Source: Nocardioides rotundus
GTDB lineage: Bacteria; Actinomycetota; Actinomycetes; Propionibacteriales; Nocardioidaceae
Assembly: GCF_019931675.1 (NCBI RefSeq)
Contig: NZ_CP082922.1
Coordinates: 1,937,001 to 2,001,000, forward strand
DNA: 64,000 bases
Direction of reading: 5' to 3'
Under the pieces are notes generated by a model. That model was not told the DNA's origin. It saw only the letters and a program-made list of their open reading frames with translations, and ran no database searches. A program made the position numbers and the translations under genes. Positions 56,454-64,000 of this stretch are shown in pieces; position 1 is the first letter of the stretch; each line of letters opens with the position of its first letter.

Positions 56454-57274
56454 TGGCCACCAGGTCGACCACCAGAACCACGACGAAGCCGAAGACCGGG
56501 CGAGACGTCACCAGCGAGTTGGAGTACCTGACCCGGGCGTTGAAGGCACCCACCCTGCGGGAGTCGGTCGAGCGGCTGGCCGAGCGTGCCAGGGAGGAGT
56601 CATGGACCCATGAGGAGTTCCTGGCCGCCTGCCTGCAACGCGAGGTGTCGGCCCGGGAGTCCCACGGCGGCGAGGGACGGATCCGCGCCGCCCGCTTTCC
56701 CAGCCGCAAGAGCTTGGAGGACTTCGACTACGACCACGCCCGTGGTCTGAAGCGGGAGACGATCGCGCACCTGGGCACCTTGGACTTCGTCGCCGCCAAG
56801 GAGAACGTCGTGCTGCTCGGCCCGCCCGGGACCGGGAAGACCCATCTGGCCACCGGATTGGCGATCCGCGCTTGCCAGGCCGGACACCGCGTCCTGTTCG
56901 CCACCGCGTCCCAGTGGGTCGACCGGCTTGCTGAGGCCCACCACGCCGGCAAACTCCAAGACGAACTCCGCAAGCTGGTGCGCTACCCGGTGCTGGTCAT
57001 CGACGAGGTCGGCTACATCCCCTTCGAACCCGAAGCCGCCAACCTGTTCTTCCAACTCATCTCATCCCGCTACGAACGCGCCAGCCTGATCGTCACGTCC
57101 AACAAGAACTTCGCCCGCTGGGGCGAGGTCTTCGGCGACGACACCGTCGCCGCGGCCATGATCGACCGGCTCGTCCACCACGCCGAGGTCATCGCCTTGA
57201 AGGGCGACTCCTACCGGCTGAAGAACCGAGAACTCGGCCGCGTCCCCGCGGCCGTCAACGAAGAGAACCAGTAA
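56453..57274 (+). CDS. istB: IS21 transposition helper ATPase
   Basis: A 273-residue AAA+ ATPase with Walker A 'LLGPPGTGKTHLA' and Walker B 'VLVIDEVGYIPF', of the IstB/DnaC-like group that directs IstA to target DNA. The start overlaps the istA stop (TGATG). Confidence 0.95.
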   Translation: MATRSTTRTTTKPKTGRDVTSELEYLTRALKAPTLRESVERLAERAREESWTHEEFLAACLQREVSARESHGGEGRIRAARFPSRKSLEDFDYDHARGLKRETIAHLGTLDFVAAKENVVLLGPPGTGKTHLATGLAIRACQAGHRVLFATASQWVDRLAEAHHAGKLQDELRKLVRYPVLVIDEVGYIPFEPEAANLFFQLISSRYERASLIVTSNKNFARWGEVFGDDTVAAAMIDRLVHHAEVIALKGDSYRLKNRELGRVPAAVNEENQ

Positions 57275-57315
57275 CCGAGGGGGTCAGTTTTCGATTGCCG
57301 CGAGAGGGTCAGTTT

Positions 57316-57648
57316 TCAGCCGCCGTTGACAACCCTGGGGTCCCCGATGCGCCGGAGCGCTCGTCCCGCCATCAACGGAAGGCTGAGAAGAGCCATCCAG
57401 ACGAATTTCATCGCGTTCCAGAAGAAGAGGAACACCAGCACGTTGAGCCCGCCGAGGCCAGGCCGGGCTGCACCTTGGATCGTCAGGGCGGTCAGGCCGA
57501 GGTAGGTGGGCGTGGCGATGAGGGCAACGGGGATCGCCCACTTGAGGCCGCGCGGGGTGCGCAACCAGTCGACTGCGCGGTTGGTGGGCATGTAGAAGCG
57601 GAGGTAGCCGCGGATCGCGGCGCAAAGGTGCCAGAGCGCGGTGAGCAT
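57316..57648 (-). CDS. Small membrane protein next to the relaxase, tail altered by IS21
   Basis: A 110-residue protein with two hydrophobic helices (about 36-56, AIPVALIATPTYLGLTALTI, and about 70-95, NVLVFLFFWNAMKFVWMALL). I do not recognise the family; its position beside the relaxase suggests a conjugation-related function. A good GAAGGAG ribosome binding site precedes the ATG. The last codons come from the IS21 right end. Before the insertion the protein would have ended in GDPRVV with a stop overlapping that of the abi gene; now it ends in VVNGG. Confidence 0.65.
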   Translation of the reverse strand: MLTALWHLCAAIRGYLRFYMPTNRAVDWLRTPRGLKWAIPVALIATPTYLGLTALTIQGAARPGLGGLNVLVFLFFWNAMKFVWMALLSLPLMAGRALRRIGDPRVVNGG

Positions 57649-57759
57649 GAGATCTCCTTCGGTCGGGGCTCACCTCCTGCCTACGCCCGGCATCCGACAG
57701 TCCGGCCGCCCCATCGCCCCTACTGGGGATATCTCGGCCGTAACTACCGCTGTGTACCG

Positions 57760-60700
57760 CTACCCCAGCGCCCGTCCCTCCCGCTCAACGGGGCGGCTCC
57801 GCCCGTCCTCGGCGCCAGAGGCTTCCTCGGAGATCGCCCGGGCACGCGTGATCGCCTGCTTGGCGCGGCCGGCGTCGAGCTTCTGCGCGACGGTCTCAGG
57901 CTCGCCGAGAGTCCTCCGGCCGTCCACGCCGTAGCGGTCGCGGTACGCAGCGATCGTCCGCACCTCGTGGAGCCATCGACGGCGTGCCGCCTCGGTCGGG
58001 GGCGGGGTGCCGAGCCGCTTCGACCAGAGGGCGTTGTCCTCGACCGCCTCCTCCGCCAGCGTCAACGCCCGTCCTTCCATCAGGTCAGCGCGCTCGGCCA
58101 GCGCCTTGGCCATGACCTCGTCCATCGGGCCGTCGGCGACCGGGATCAGACCAACGACCAGCTTCGGGGACGGGCAACGCATGCCCTGCTTCGGCTGGGC
58201 AGCCTTCTGGAGGCGGCTGATGAGGACGGCACCGATGTCCTCGGCGTCAGCGAGCGAGCGCCGCCTGACCACGGCCGGCAGGAGCCGCTCGACATCGTGG
58301 TGGTTGGACTCGGCCCGGCGCAGCTCGGAGGTGAGCGGGCCGAACGACTCGGACCTCAGCACTTGCTCGACCTGGGCGTCTGTCAGCCCGCTGCTCCTGA
58401 TCGCAATGATCCAGCGCTCGCGCTGGGCGACTGCGCCGATGGTTTCGTACTCGGCAGCGATCTGCGCGATGGACGACCAGCGGTCCTGCTCCGCCGCGAT
58501 CATCTGGTGCGCGGAGAGCTCTCCGCCGATGTGTTGGAGGACGCCGTAGAGAACGGTGTGGGCGTCCACCTCGTCAGGCTCGGGAGGGGCGTGACCTTCG
58601 TCGGGCTTGTCGAGCGCGACGTACGCGATGTTGGAGTTCCGGCCGCGGGTCATGGAGACGTAGAAGTTCTCCCGCGTCGTCGAGCCGGTCACCACGACAT
58701 GAGCGGTGTCGACGGTCATCCCCTGAGCGCGGTGCGCGGTGACGGCGTACCCGAGGTCGACATGCTCGGCGACGTACGCCGCAGGCAACGTCACCGACCC
58801 ACCAACGGCGATCCCGAGACGTTCGACCTGCATCGAGCCGTCGTTGTGAACGCGGGTGACGGTCCAACGGTCGCCGTTGCGGACCCAGCCGCCGCGCAGG
58901 GTGTGGAGGCGTCGGTCGTTGTGGCGGGTGATGATGAGGTCACCCTCGGACGCCTGGGTGCCGTCGGCCAGGTTCACCTCGATGTCTCCGACCGGGTTGG
59001 CAACGATTCGGTCGGCGCGGGCACGCCGGTTGAGTCGGATCACCATGTCACTGGCCTCGGCGACCAGGATCGACGTCCGCCCCTCCTTCACGTCGGCAGT
59101 CCACGCCAGAAAGGCGGCGTCCATCATGTCGTCGGTTGTGCCCTCCTGGACGCGATCCTTGGCGACGTAGGTGCTGATGACTTCCGCCCGTCCGAACCGA
59201 AGGTCGAGCGATGCGGACTTCTCCCACTCGTGGGTGAAGCGGTGGACCTCGGCCAGCTCGGGGGTGTCGGGACGGGCGGAGGCCAACAGAGAGAACGCCC
59301 CTCCTGCGTCGACCGACTGAAGCTGTGCCCAATCGCCGACCAACAGGACCTTCGCACCAGCCTCGGCAGCGAGCGTCGTGAGGCGGTCGAGACTGAGCGT
59401 GCCGGCGAGGGTCGCCTCGTCGATGATGACGAGTTGGCCGCTGAGGAACTCCGCCCGTCCCCGGTCGTGCTCGTGGAGCCACTTGGCGGTGTTCTCGCAC
59501 GCGATGCCCAGATCCTCGGCGAGTACCTGGGCGGCGACCGCGCTCGGCGCGAGGCCGACGACGCTGCCCTTGCCGTGAACCTCCATCCAAGCCGTCTTCA
59601 GCGCGTGCATCGCGGTGGTTTTACCCGCGCCGGCCGGACCCACGAGCAAATCGAGCCTCCGACCGGACACGGCGATCCCTGCCAGCGTCTCGGACTGCTC
59701 GGCAGACAACAGGTGCTCCTTGCGCGTCACCCGCTCGATCACGTCGAGGTCCATCTCCGCGGCGGTCATGTCTTCGGCCCGGGCCAGGAGGCGGTCCTCG
59801 GCGGCGAGCAGGGTCTCGGAGGTGAACACGACTCCGTGACGCGGCCGGAACCGCGAGGTGCCGTCGGCTCGCCGGAAGATCTCCGGCACGGTGACCAGAT
59901 CGGGCGGAGTGATCGTCACCGACTCCTGCTTCGCGGCCTCGACGATCATGCCGACGACGGCCTCGCGATCCTCCGCGCTGGCGAACCGCCAACCCATCGT
60001 CTGCCGGGATGCCTCCGCCCAGAGGTTCCAGTGCTTCCAGGTCGAACGCTTCTCCTCGACCGCGCCCACGACGGAGACGCCGACTTCGGTGATCGCGTCG
60101 AGGGGCACGTCGTCGGCGCGGAGGGTGGGACGAGCGCGAGAAGGTGCGGTGGCTTCCTTGGCCCAGTCGACTGGGCCCCTTCCGAGGATCTTCTGCGCCC
60201 GTCCTCGCCACTGGGTCGTGAGATCGAACAGGGAGTGAATCTCCTTCTCGGGGCGCGTTGCCAGCGTGGCCTTCGCGCGCAACTGGATGATCCTGGCCGA
60301 GGAGGGGCGGCGGCCAGTCAACTCGACGTACTCCGCTATCAAGCGGTCCTTCTCTCGGTCGATGTGACGGGACCGGCTGGAGAACTCGCGGATGAGCGTC
60401 TCGGGGACGGGGGCGAGCTCCCAGGCCGCGTTGCGTTCCGCACCCCGCTCCCGCTGCTCCCACTCGATGCCGAACAGTCGGGTGAGGCGGTCGGCCAGCA
60501 CCGCGTTGTAGTGCTCGGAGATGGGCACGTTGGCCTCGTACATCGCGGTGCCGTCCAGGCTTCGCCAGCGCCCGTCCTCTGTCGTCTTGACCCTGTTGGA
60601 GATGACGACGTGGGTGTGGAGCTGCGGGTCCCCGAGCCGGGAGTCCCAGTGGTCGTACGCCGTGGCGGCCACTCCGATGACATCGGCCTGCATCACCGCG

Positions 60701-61287
60701 CCGTTCCCAGCGGCAACGCCCCTCCTCGTGGAGACGACCTCCCGCTCCATGAAGTCGAGCACCTCGGCAACTGCCTCGTAGTGGGCACGGTCGATCAGTG
60801 CCTGCGTGCCAGCGTCGGACACGCCCCACAGCGCCGAGACCGACTTGGGAACGCTGAACGTGTAGTCGTAGCCGGCGACCCCGCTGGACGGTTTGACCGA
60901 CTCCTCGGCCTTGATCTGTCTCTCCGCCTCTGACCGCTGCTCGGCGGTGAGGCTCGGACTCAGCTCGGTCACCCGAGCGGCGATCCGCGCTCCCACTGGC
61001 GGGAAGACCGGGAAGGCACGACCGAGTTTCTCGCCAGTGACCGGGTCCAATCCAGTGCCGATCAGGAGCTGGAGTTGCTGCGGCGTCACCTGATCACCGC
61101 GCTTGATCTCGCCGTCGCCGAAGGCGTGGAGCGCCGAGCCCATCCAGCGGCCCGGCGGAGTGCCTTCCTCGGTGTAGTACCGCGTGACCGGGTTGGCGTC
61201 TGCCATGTTGGCGTCGCCCCGGACCACACTCTTGAGCAGGTAGTCGTAGCCCCGGCCGGCCCGGATCTTCCTCATCGAGACGGTCAT
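57760..61287 (-). CDS. MobF-family conjugative relaxase/helicase (TrwC/TraA-like)
   Basis: A 1175-residue protein that nicks oriT and unwinds plasmid or ICE DNA. The TrwC relaxase domain spans about 1-320. The three-histidine metal site is in 'DHWDSRLGDPQLHTHVVISN' (His213, 224, 226), and Tyr13-Tyr16 lie near the N-terminus. The RecD-like helicase has Walker A GPAGAGKT near residue 550 and later 'VTAHRAQGMTVDTAHVV'. The ATG at 61287 is preferred over further upstream starts because of the AAGGAGG ribosome binding site and the conserved MTVSMRKI start. Confidence 0.93.
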   Translation of the reverse strand: MTVSMRKIRAGRGYDYLLKSVVRGDANMADANPVTRYYTEEGTPPGRWMGSALHAFGDGEIKRGDQVTPQQLQLLIGTGLDPVTGEKLGRAFPVFPPVGARIAARVTELSPSLTAEQRSEAERQIKAEESVKPSSGVAGYDYTFSVPKSVSALWGVSDAGTQALIDRAHYEAVAEVLDFMEREVVSTRRGVAAGNGAVMQADVIGVAATAYDHWDSRLGDPQLHTHVVISNRVKTTEDGRWRSLDGTAMYEANVPISEHYNAVLADRLTRLFGIEWEQRERGAERNAAWELAPVPETLIREFSSRSRHIDREKDRLIAEYVELTGRRPSSARIIQLRAKATLATRPEKEIHSLFDLTTQWRGRAQKILGRGPVDWAKEATAPSRARPTLRADDVPLDAITEVGVSVVGAVEEKRSTWKHWNLWAEASRQTMGWRFASAEDREAVVGMIVEAAKQESVTITPPDLVTVPEIFRRADGTSRFRPRHGVVFTSETLLAAEDRLLARAEDMTAAEMDLDVIERVTRKEHLLSAEQSETLAGIAVSGRRLDLLVGPAGAGKTTAMHALKTAWMEVHGKGSVVGLAPSAVAAQVLAEDLGIACENTAKWLHEHDRGRAEFLSGQLVIIDEATLAGTLSLDRLTTLAAEAGAKVLLVGDWAQLQSVDAGGAFSLLASARPDTPELAEVHRFTHEWEKSASLDLRFGRAEVISTYVAKDRVQEGTTDDMMDAAFLAWTADVKEGRTSILVAEASDMVIRLNRRARADRIVANPVGDIEVNLADGTQASEGDLIITRHNDRRLHTLRGGWVRNGDRWTVTRVHNDGSMQVERLGIAVGGSVTLPAAYVAEHVDLGYAVTAHRAQGMTVDTAHVVVTGSTTRENFYVSMTRGRNSNIAYVALDKPDEGHAPPEPDEVDAHTVLYGVLQHIGGELSAHQMIAAEQDRWSSIAQIAAEYETIGAVAQRERWIIAIRSSGLTDAQVEQVLRSESFGPLTSELRRAESNHHDVERLLPAVVRRRSLADAEDIGAVLISRLQKAAQPKQGMRCPSPKLVVGLIPVADGPMDEVMAKALAERADLMEGRALTLAEEAVEDNALWSKRLGTPPPTEAARRRWLHEVRTIAAYRDRYGVDGRRTLGEPETVAQKLDAGRAKQAITRARAISEEASGAEDGRSRPVEREGRALG

Positions 61288-61292
61288 GGCCG

Positions 61293-61309
61293 CACACCTC
61301 CTTGGTGTG
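61293..61309 (-). promoter_or_regulatory. Hairpin over the relaxase ribosome binding site
   Basis: On the coding strand CACACC-AAGGA-GGTGTG is a perfect 6-bp stem whose loop and 3' arm contain the AAGGAGG of the relaxase. It is placed so that folding would hide the Shine-Dalgarno sequence. Confidence 0.5.
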
Positions 61310-61643
61310 AAGGTGTCCGCGCAGGTCCACAGCCCCGGTTCAGGCTGAGTTGTCCACAGAGCCCCGGCCACATAGCCCACCTCGTTCTGCATGACGTGTA
61401 TGCCGAGAAGGAGGGTGCGGCCCATCAGGGCGGGGCGCAGGCGCGGTGCGGTCGGTGCGGCACACCTGGGTGAGAAGAGGCGGCACTCGGTCTCACGGAG
61501 CGAGGAGGCAACGTGAAAAGCGAACCGGTTCAAGGTCCCGGATGTGACGTACGATACGAATGCGACGACCCAGTCGGCCCGCCGTCAGGGCGTCGTATGC
61601 GACCTTCTCGGGATGGTCTCGCGAAGGCGTCCAGGACTCGGCC
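61310..61643. other. Relaxase upstream region, possible oriT / divergent promoters
   Basis: A 334-bp gap between divergent genes without a supportable ORF. It contains short GC-rich repeats (GTCCACAGCCCCGG near 61323 and GTCCACAGAGCCCCGG near 61353) and GACGTACGATACGAATG (61545-61563), whose TACGAT could be a -10 for the rightward genes. A MobF oriT commonly lies next to the relaxase gene, so this is the prime place for it. No nic site is recognisable. Confidence 0.35.
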
Positions 61644-62270
61644 ATGACGAACGCCCGACACTCTGCGCTCCTGGCGACCGTTACCGCGGTGGCGATCGCA
61701 ACGGGAGGTTGTGCCTCCGACGGCAATGACCCGGCGGCGACCCCGACCCCCACTTCGAGTTCGAGCTCGCCGGCCACCACCACGACTTCCCCAACGCCGC
61801 AATCTGACAGCGAGATCGCATCAGAGGCGGCGTCTGCCATTCTCCGGAAGTACTACGAGGTGCGAAACGACCTTCGCCGAAACCCAAGCAAGCCGTTGAG
61901 GTTGCTCGACGAGGTCGCGATCAGCACCGAACTCGCGGCACAGAAGAACCTGTTCACGAAGGAGCGCAAGCAAGGCCTCCACCAGACCGGTGCGACGAAG
62001 ATCGTCGAGCTGGAAGTGCAGTCGGTCAACCTCGACAACTCGGACCCGAAGGCCGGCAAGGTGCCGACGGTCCAGATCGACCTCTGCTTCGACGTGAGCG
62101 ACGTCGACGTCGTCGACAAGAACGGCGATTCGGTCATCAGCCCAGACCGACCGGACACCGGCTGGATTCAGTTCCTGGTGTCGAACTACCGGTGGGACAC
62201 CGATCCCGATGGCTCGTGGCGTGTTGCCTCAAGCCAGGACATCGAGCGCGCGCCATGCGAAGCCTCGTAG
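61644..62270 (+). CDS. Putative lipoprotein of the conjugation locus
   Basis: A 208-residue protein with a lipoprotein signal (lipobox ATGGC, the Cys near residue 23), a Thr/Ser/Pro-rich linker (about 30-55), and a globular domain resembling NTF2-like secreted proteins ('ILRKYYEVRNDLRRNP'...'WRVASSQDIERAPCEAS'). It probably sits on the outer face of the membrane. The ATG at 61644 gives the signal peptide. The next gene begins inside its last codons. Confidence 0.7.
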   Translation: MTNARHSALLATVTAVAIATGGCASDGNDPAATPTPTSSSSSPATTTTSPTPQSDSEIASEAASAILRKYYEVRNDLRRNPSKPLRLLDEVAISTELAAQKNLFTKERKQGLHQTGATKIVELEVQSVNLDNSDPKAGKVPTVQIDLCFDVSDVDVVDKNGDSVISPDRPDTGWIQFLVSNYRWDTDPDGSWRVASSQDIERAPCEAS

Positions 62271-63239
62271 TCCGTGCCGTCGTCACCTCACTCGCCGTCG
62301 CGGGGCTACTCATCCATGCCCGTCGCGGGGCTACTCATCCATGCCCAGGCGCCGTCGTACGCCGACACCGTCTGTCAGGTCACGGACCCTGAAACCGGCG
62401 TCTGCCTGATCTACGTCGAGGTCCCCGGAGAACCCAGCGACCCCGGAGACGGTGGCGACGACGGACCCAAGGACACCGGGGGCGATGCCGCTTGCTTCTG
62501 GGACGGGAGCGATCAGGGGATCACGAAGCCTCCGCCCGGGCCTGTCCCCTGTTCCACCGAGTACGGGTACTGGTCGAACGGCTACCGGTGCTACATCTCG
62601 CTGCTCGACCCGCAACCGCCAGCCGGCGATCCGAACTGGCAAGGCCACGAGCCAGGCGACGGTGCCGTCTACACCTGTTACCAGCCACAGACCGACCTGC
62701 TCATCTGGATCTGGTCGAAGGACCCGCCGCCGAACTCCGGCGCAGGGCCGACGCCCGGCGAGGTCGCGCAGGTCGCGATTCAGGAGATGAACCTGCGGGC
62801 CATCGACATCGGCATCACACCTGAGCCAGGTGAGGACAGCATCGGAATCGTCGGTATGCCCGTGTGGATGTGGGCTGCCAACCCTGACGAGCACACCGTC
62901 GGTCCGATCACGGAGTCGGCCTCCGCGGGTGGGATCACGGTCACTGCCACGGCGAAGCTCCACAAGATCACCTGGGACATGGGCGACGGCGCCACGGTCA
63001 AGTGCATAACCGCCGGGACGCCGTACGAGGCGGCGTACGGCAACTCGAAGTCGCCCGACTGCGGGCACGTCTATGAGAAGTCGAGCTCGAAGCAGGCGGG
63101 CGGGACGTACACGGTGACCGCCACCTCGGACTGGGTCATCACATGGGAAGGGGCAGGCCAAACCGGGACCATCCGGCTGAACGGCCTGACACGGACGGTC
63201 GCGATTGCGGTCGGGGAAGCGCAGGTGCTCGTGCAGTAG
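62255..63239 (+). CDS. Secreted Cys-containing protein with frameshifted signal peptide
   Basis: An ATG at 62255 (overlapping the lipoprotein gene) begins a good signal peptide, MRSLVVRAVVTSLAVAGLL. A 25-bp tandem duplication then shifts the frame and ends that product at 62392. The remaining body ('QAPSYADTVCQVTDPETGVC' onwards to LVQ at 63239) lies in the +1 frame and could be initiated at 62316 (MPVAGLLIHAQAPSYA). The mature part is Pro/Gly rich, then has a PKD-like beta domain ('ITWDMGDGATVKC', 'CGHVYEKSS'). With one repeat copy the gene would be continuous. The function is unknown; it is part of the conjugation locus. Confidence 0.7.
62296..62345. repeat. 25-bp perfect tandem duplication
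   Basis: Two identical 25-bp units (62296-62320 and 62321-62345, each beginning CGTCGCGGGGCTACTC) lie within the signal-peptide coding region. Since 25 is not a multiple of three, the duplication changes the reading frame. Confidence 0.95.
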
Positions 63240-63263
63240 CGGGCAGCGGAGAGGCGATTGAGT

Positions 63264-63935
63264 ATGAGTAGTGCAGCCACCCGAGTCGACGGGGCTCTCA
63301 ATCAGGAGGGTCCGGCCACGACGGCGCTCGTGCCTCCGCCGAAGCTGCGTCGACGACCAGCGCTCGTAGCCGCCGCGATCGGTGCCATCTGCATCGGAGC
63401 GCTGCTCGCCGGCTGGGCCTGGACCGCGACGACCAACACCCAAGAAGTGCTCGTCGCGCGTCACTCCATCGAGCGTGGCTCCGTCATCGAGGCAGATGAC
63501 CTTGCCCGGGTTCAGCTCAGCGCTGACCCGGCCTTCAAGCCCGTGTCGGCCGCGGAGCTCGATCGGGTGGTCGGGCAGCGCGCGGCGATGGACATCTCTT
63601 CTGGCGGGATGCTGACACCGGGTGCGTTCACCGCTGAGGTCGTTCCCGGCGCAGGCGACTCAGTCGTCGGCGTCGCGCTCACCCCCGCTCAAGCCCCTGG
63701 TCTTGCACTTCGGTACGGAGACAAGGTCCGCGTCGTCGTCACTCCAGCCCAAGGCGACGACCTCCCGGCAGGCACGCCGTTGAGCAACGACGCCACCATC
63801 GTCGGCGTCCACACCTCCGACGAGACCGGACAGACCGTCGTCGACCTGCTCGTTCCCAAGGCTGATGCCGCGGTGCTCGCCACCAGGATCGCGACCGGCA
63901 ACATCGCCCTTGTCCTGGATTCCCGGGAGCGCTGA
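63264..63935 (+). CDS. SAF-domain (CpaB/RcpC-like) membrane protein
   Basis: A 223-residue protein with a cytoplasmic N-terminus, one transmembrane helix (about 33-52, ALVAAAIGAICIGALLAGWA) and a SAF domain ('VLVARHSIERGSVIEADDL', 'DISSGGMLTPGAF'). CpaB/RcpC proteins take part in Flp/Tad pilus assembly. In actinobacterial ICEs similar genes precede a TadZ-like ATPase. ATG at 63264 is chosen for spacing from GGAGAGG; a TTG two codons upstream is possible. Confidence 0.8.
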   Translation: MSSAATRVDGALNQEGPATTALVPPPKLRRRPALVAAAIGAICIGALLAGWAWTATTNTQEVLVARHSIERGSVIEADDLARVQLSADPAFKPVSAAELDRVVGQRAAMDISSGGMLTPGAFTAEVVPGAGDSVVGVALTPAQAPGLALRYGDKVRVVVTPAQGDDLPAGTPLSNDATIVGVHTSDETGQTVVDLLVPKADAAVLATRIATGNIALVLDSRER

Positions 63936-64000
63936 TGGCTGTCCTCGCGCTCGCTTCCGCTTCCGGCTCCCCTGGCGTCACCACGACAGCGCTCGGGTTG
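63935..64000 (+). CDS. MinD/TadZ-like ATPase (partial)
   Basis: The first 22 residues, MAVLALASASGSPGVTTTAL and two more, match the start of ParA/MinD/CpaE-type ATPases with a deviant Walker A (GSPGVTTTA). It begins at the overlapping TGATG of the SAF gene. The rest lies beyond the window. Confidence 0.7.
   Translation, partial: MAVLALASASGSPGVTTTALGL

Larger units (their letters stand above)
55106..57331 (+). mobile_element. IS21-family insertion sequence
   Basis: A 2226-bp element with terminal repeats of about 55 bp. Each contains two copies of GAAAACTGACCC (left end TGTCGACGGC..., right end the complement of TGTCAACGGC...). It is flanked by a 5-bp duplication ACCCT (55101-55105 and 57332-57336). 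Both istA and istB are intact, so it may be active. It landed eight bases after the abi stop codon. Confidence 0.95.

Noticed and set aside
57295..60933. Very long open frame on the plus strand opposite the relaxase
   Set aside because: It is a GC-skewed antisense shadow: low-complexity His/Gly/Arg/Asp-rich translation, no domain, and fully opposite a relaxase with clear catalytic motifs.

Overview
The window looks like the chromosome of a high-GC actinomycete, most likely a member of the Nocardioidaceae (Nocardioides-like). The evidence is the strong G/C bias at third codon positions, an mce/yrbE lipid-import operon, a LigB-type ATP-dependent ligase, a high-molecular-weight FabG, a perfect actinobacterial LexA box and a PAC2-family protein. 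The genus is an inference from gene content, not a database match.

From 1 to about 38.2 kb is ordinary chromosome. It holds the 5' part of an mce operon read leftwards (SCP2 protein, two YrbE permeases, three MCE proteins, the last cut by the window edge), an AlkA-like glycosylase, kynA with an overlapping enoyl-CoA hydratase, ligB, and a TetR regulator beside a lipid module (thiolase, FabG4-like reductase, MaoC dehydratase). It continues with an SDR epimerase, an M23 peptidase, tesB, a PAC2 protein, an NSS transporter with its small subunit, an L,D-transpeptidase, an ECF sigma factor with a membrane partner, dxs, a LexA-boxed orphan gene, a thiamine-linked pair, a GAF regulator divergent from a flavin monooxygenase, and acnA. 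Between 13.9 and 16.9 kb an IS481-type element with a 16-bp flanking repeat has itself been split by an IS1380-type element.

At about 38.25-38.33 kb the chromosome stops. Only the 3' tail of a TRAM/RumA-type RNA methyltransferase remains upstream of acnA, followed by a cluster of direct repeats and a palindrome. To the right lies an island with visibly more mixed codon use that runs off the window at 64 kb and carries conjugation genes: a MobF relaxase, secreted proteins, a SAF-domain protein and a MinD/TadZ-like ATPase. I read it as an integrative conjugative element, or an integrated plasmid, inserted at the end of the methyltransferase gene.

The island's cargo is a leftward defence operon: hsdM-hsdS-hsdR-SIR2-HerA-GIY-YIG, with consecutive genes overlapping by 1 to 8 bases. 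It is followed after 86 bp and a fresh strong ribosome binding site by a second module of three genes. These are an N6-methyltransferase-like protein with an ExK nuclease-like N-terminus but an APPF in place of the catalytic [DNS]PP[YF], a two-TRD specificity subunit, and an all-helical protein carrying an R-N-x3-H HEPN signature. hsdM is interrupted by a second, seemingly identical IS1380 copy, so the type I system is currently off. A divergent Abi-like HEPN gene lies on the other side of the promoter region, followed by an intact IS21 element.

The most interesting candidate for an undescribed system is the methyltransferase-like/specificity/HEPN trio at 38.8-42.1 kb, linked to SIR2-HerA-GIY-YIG and type I restriction in one gene stack.
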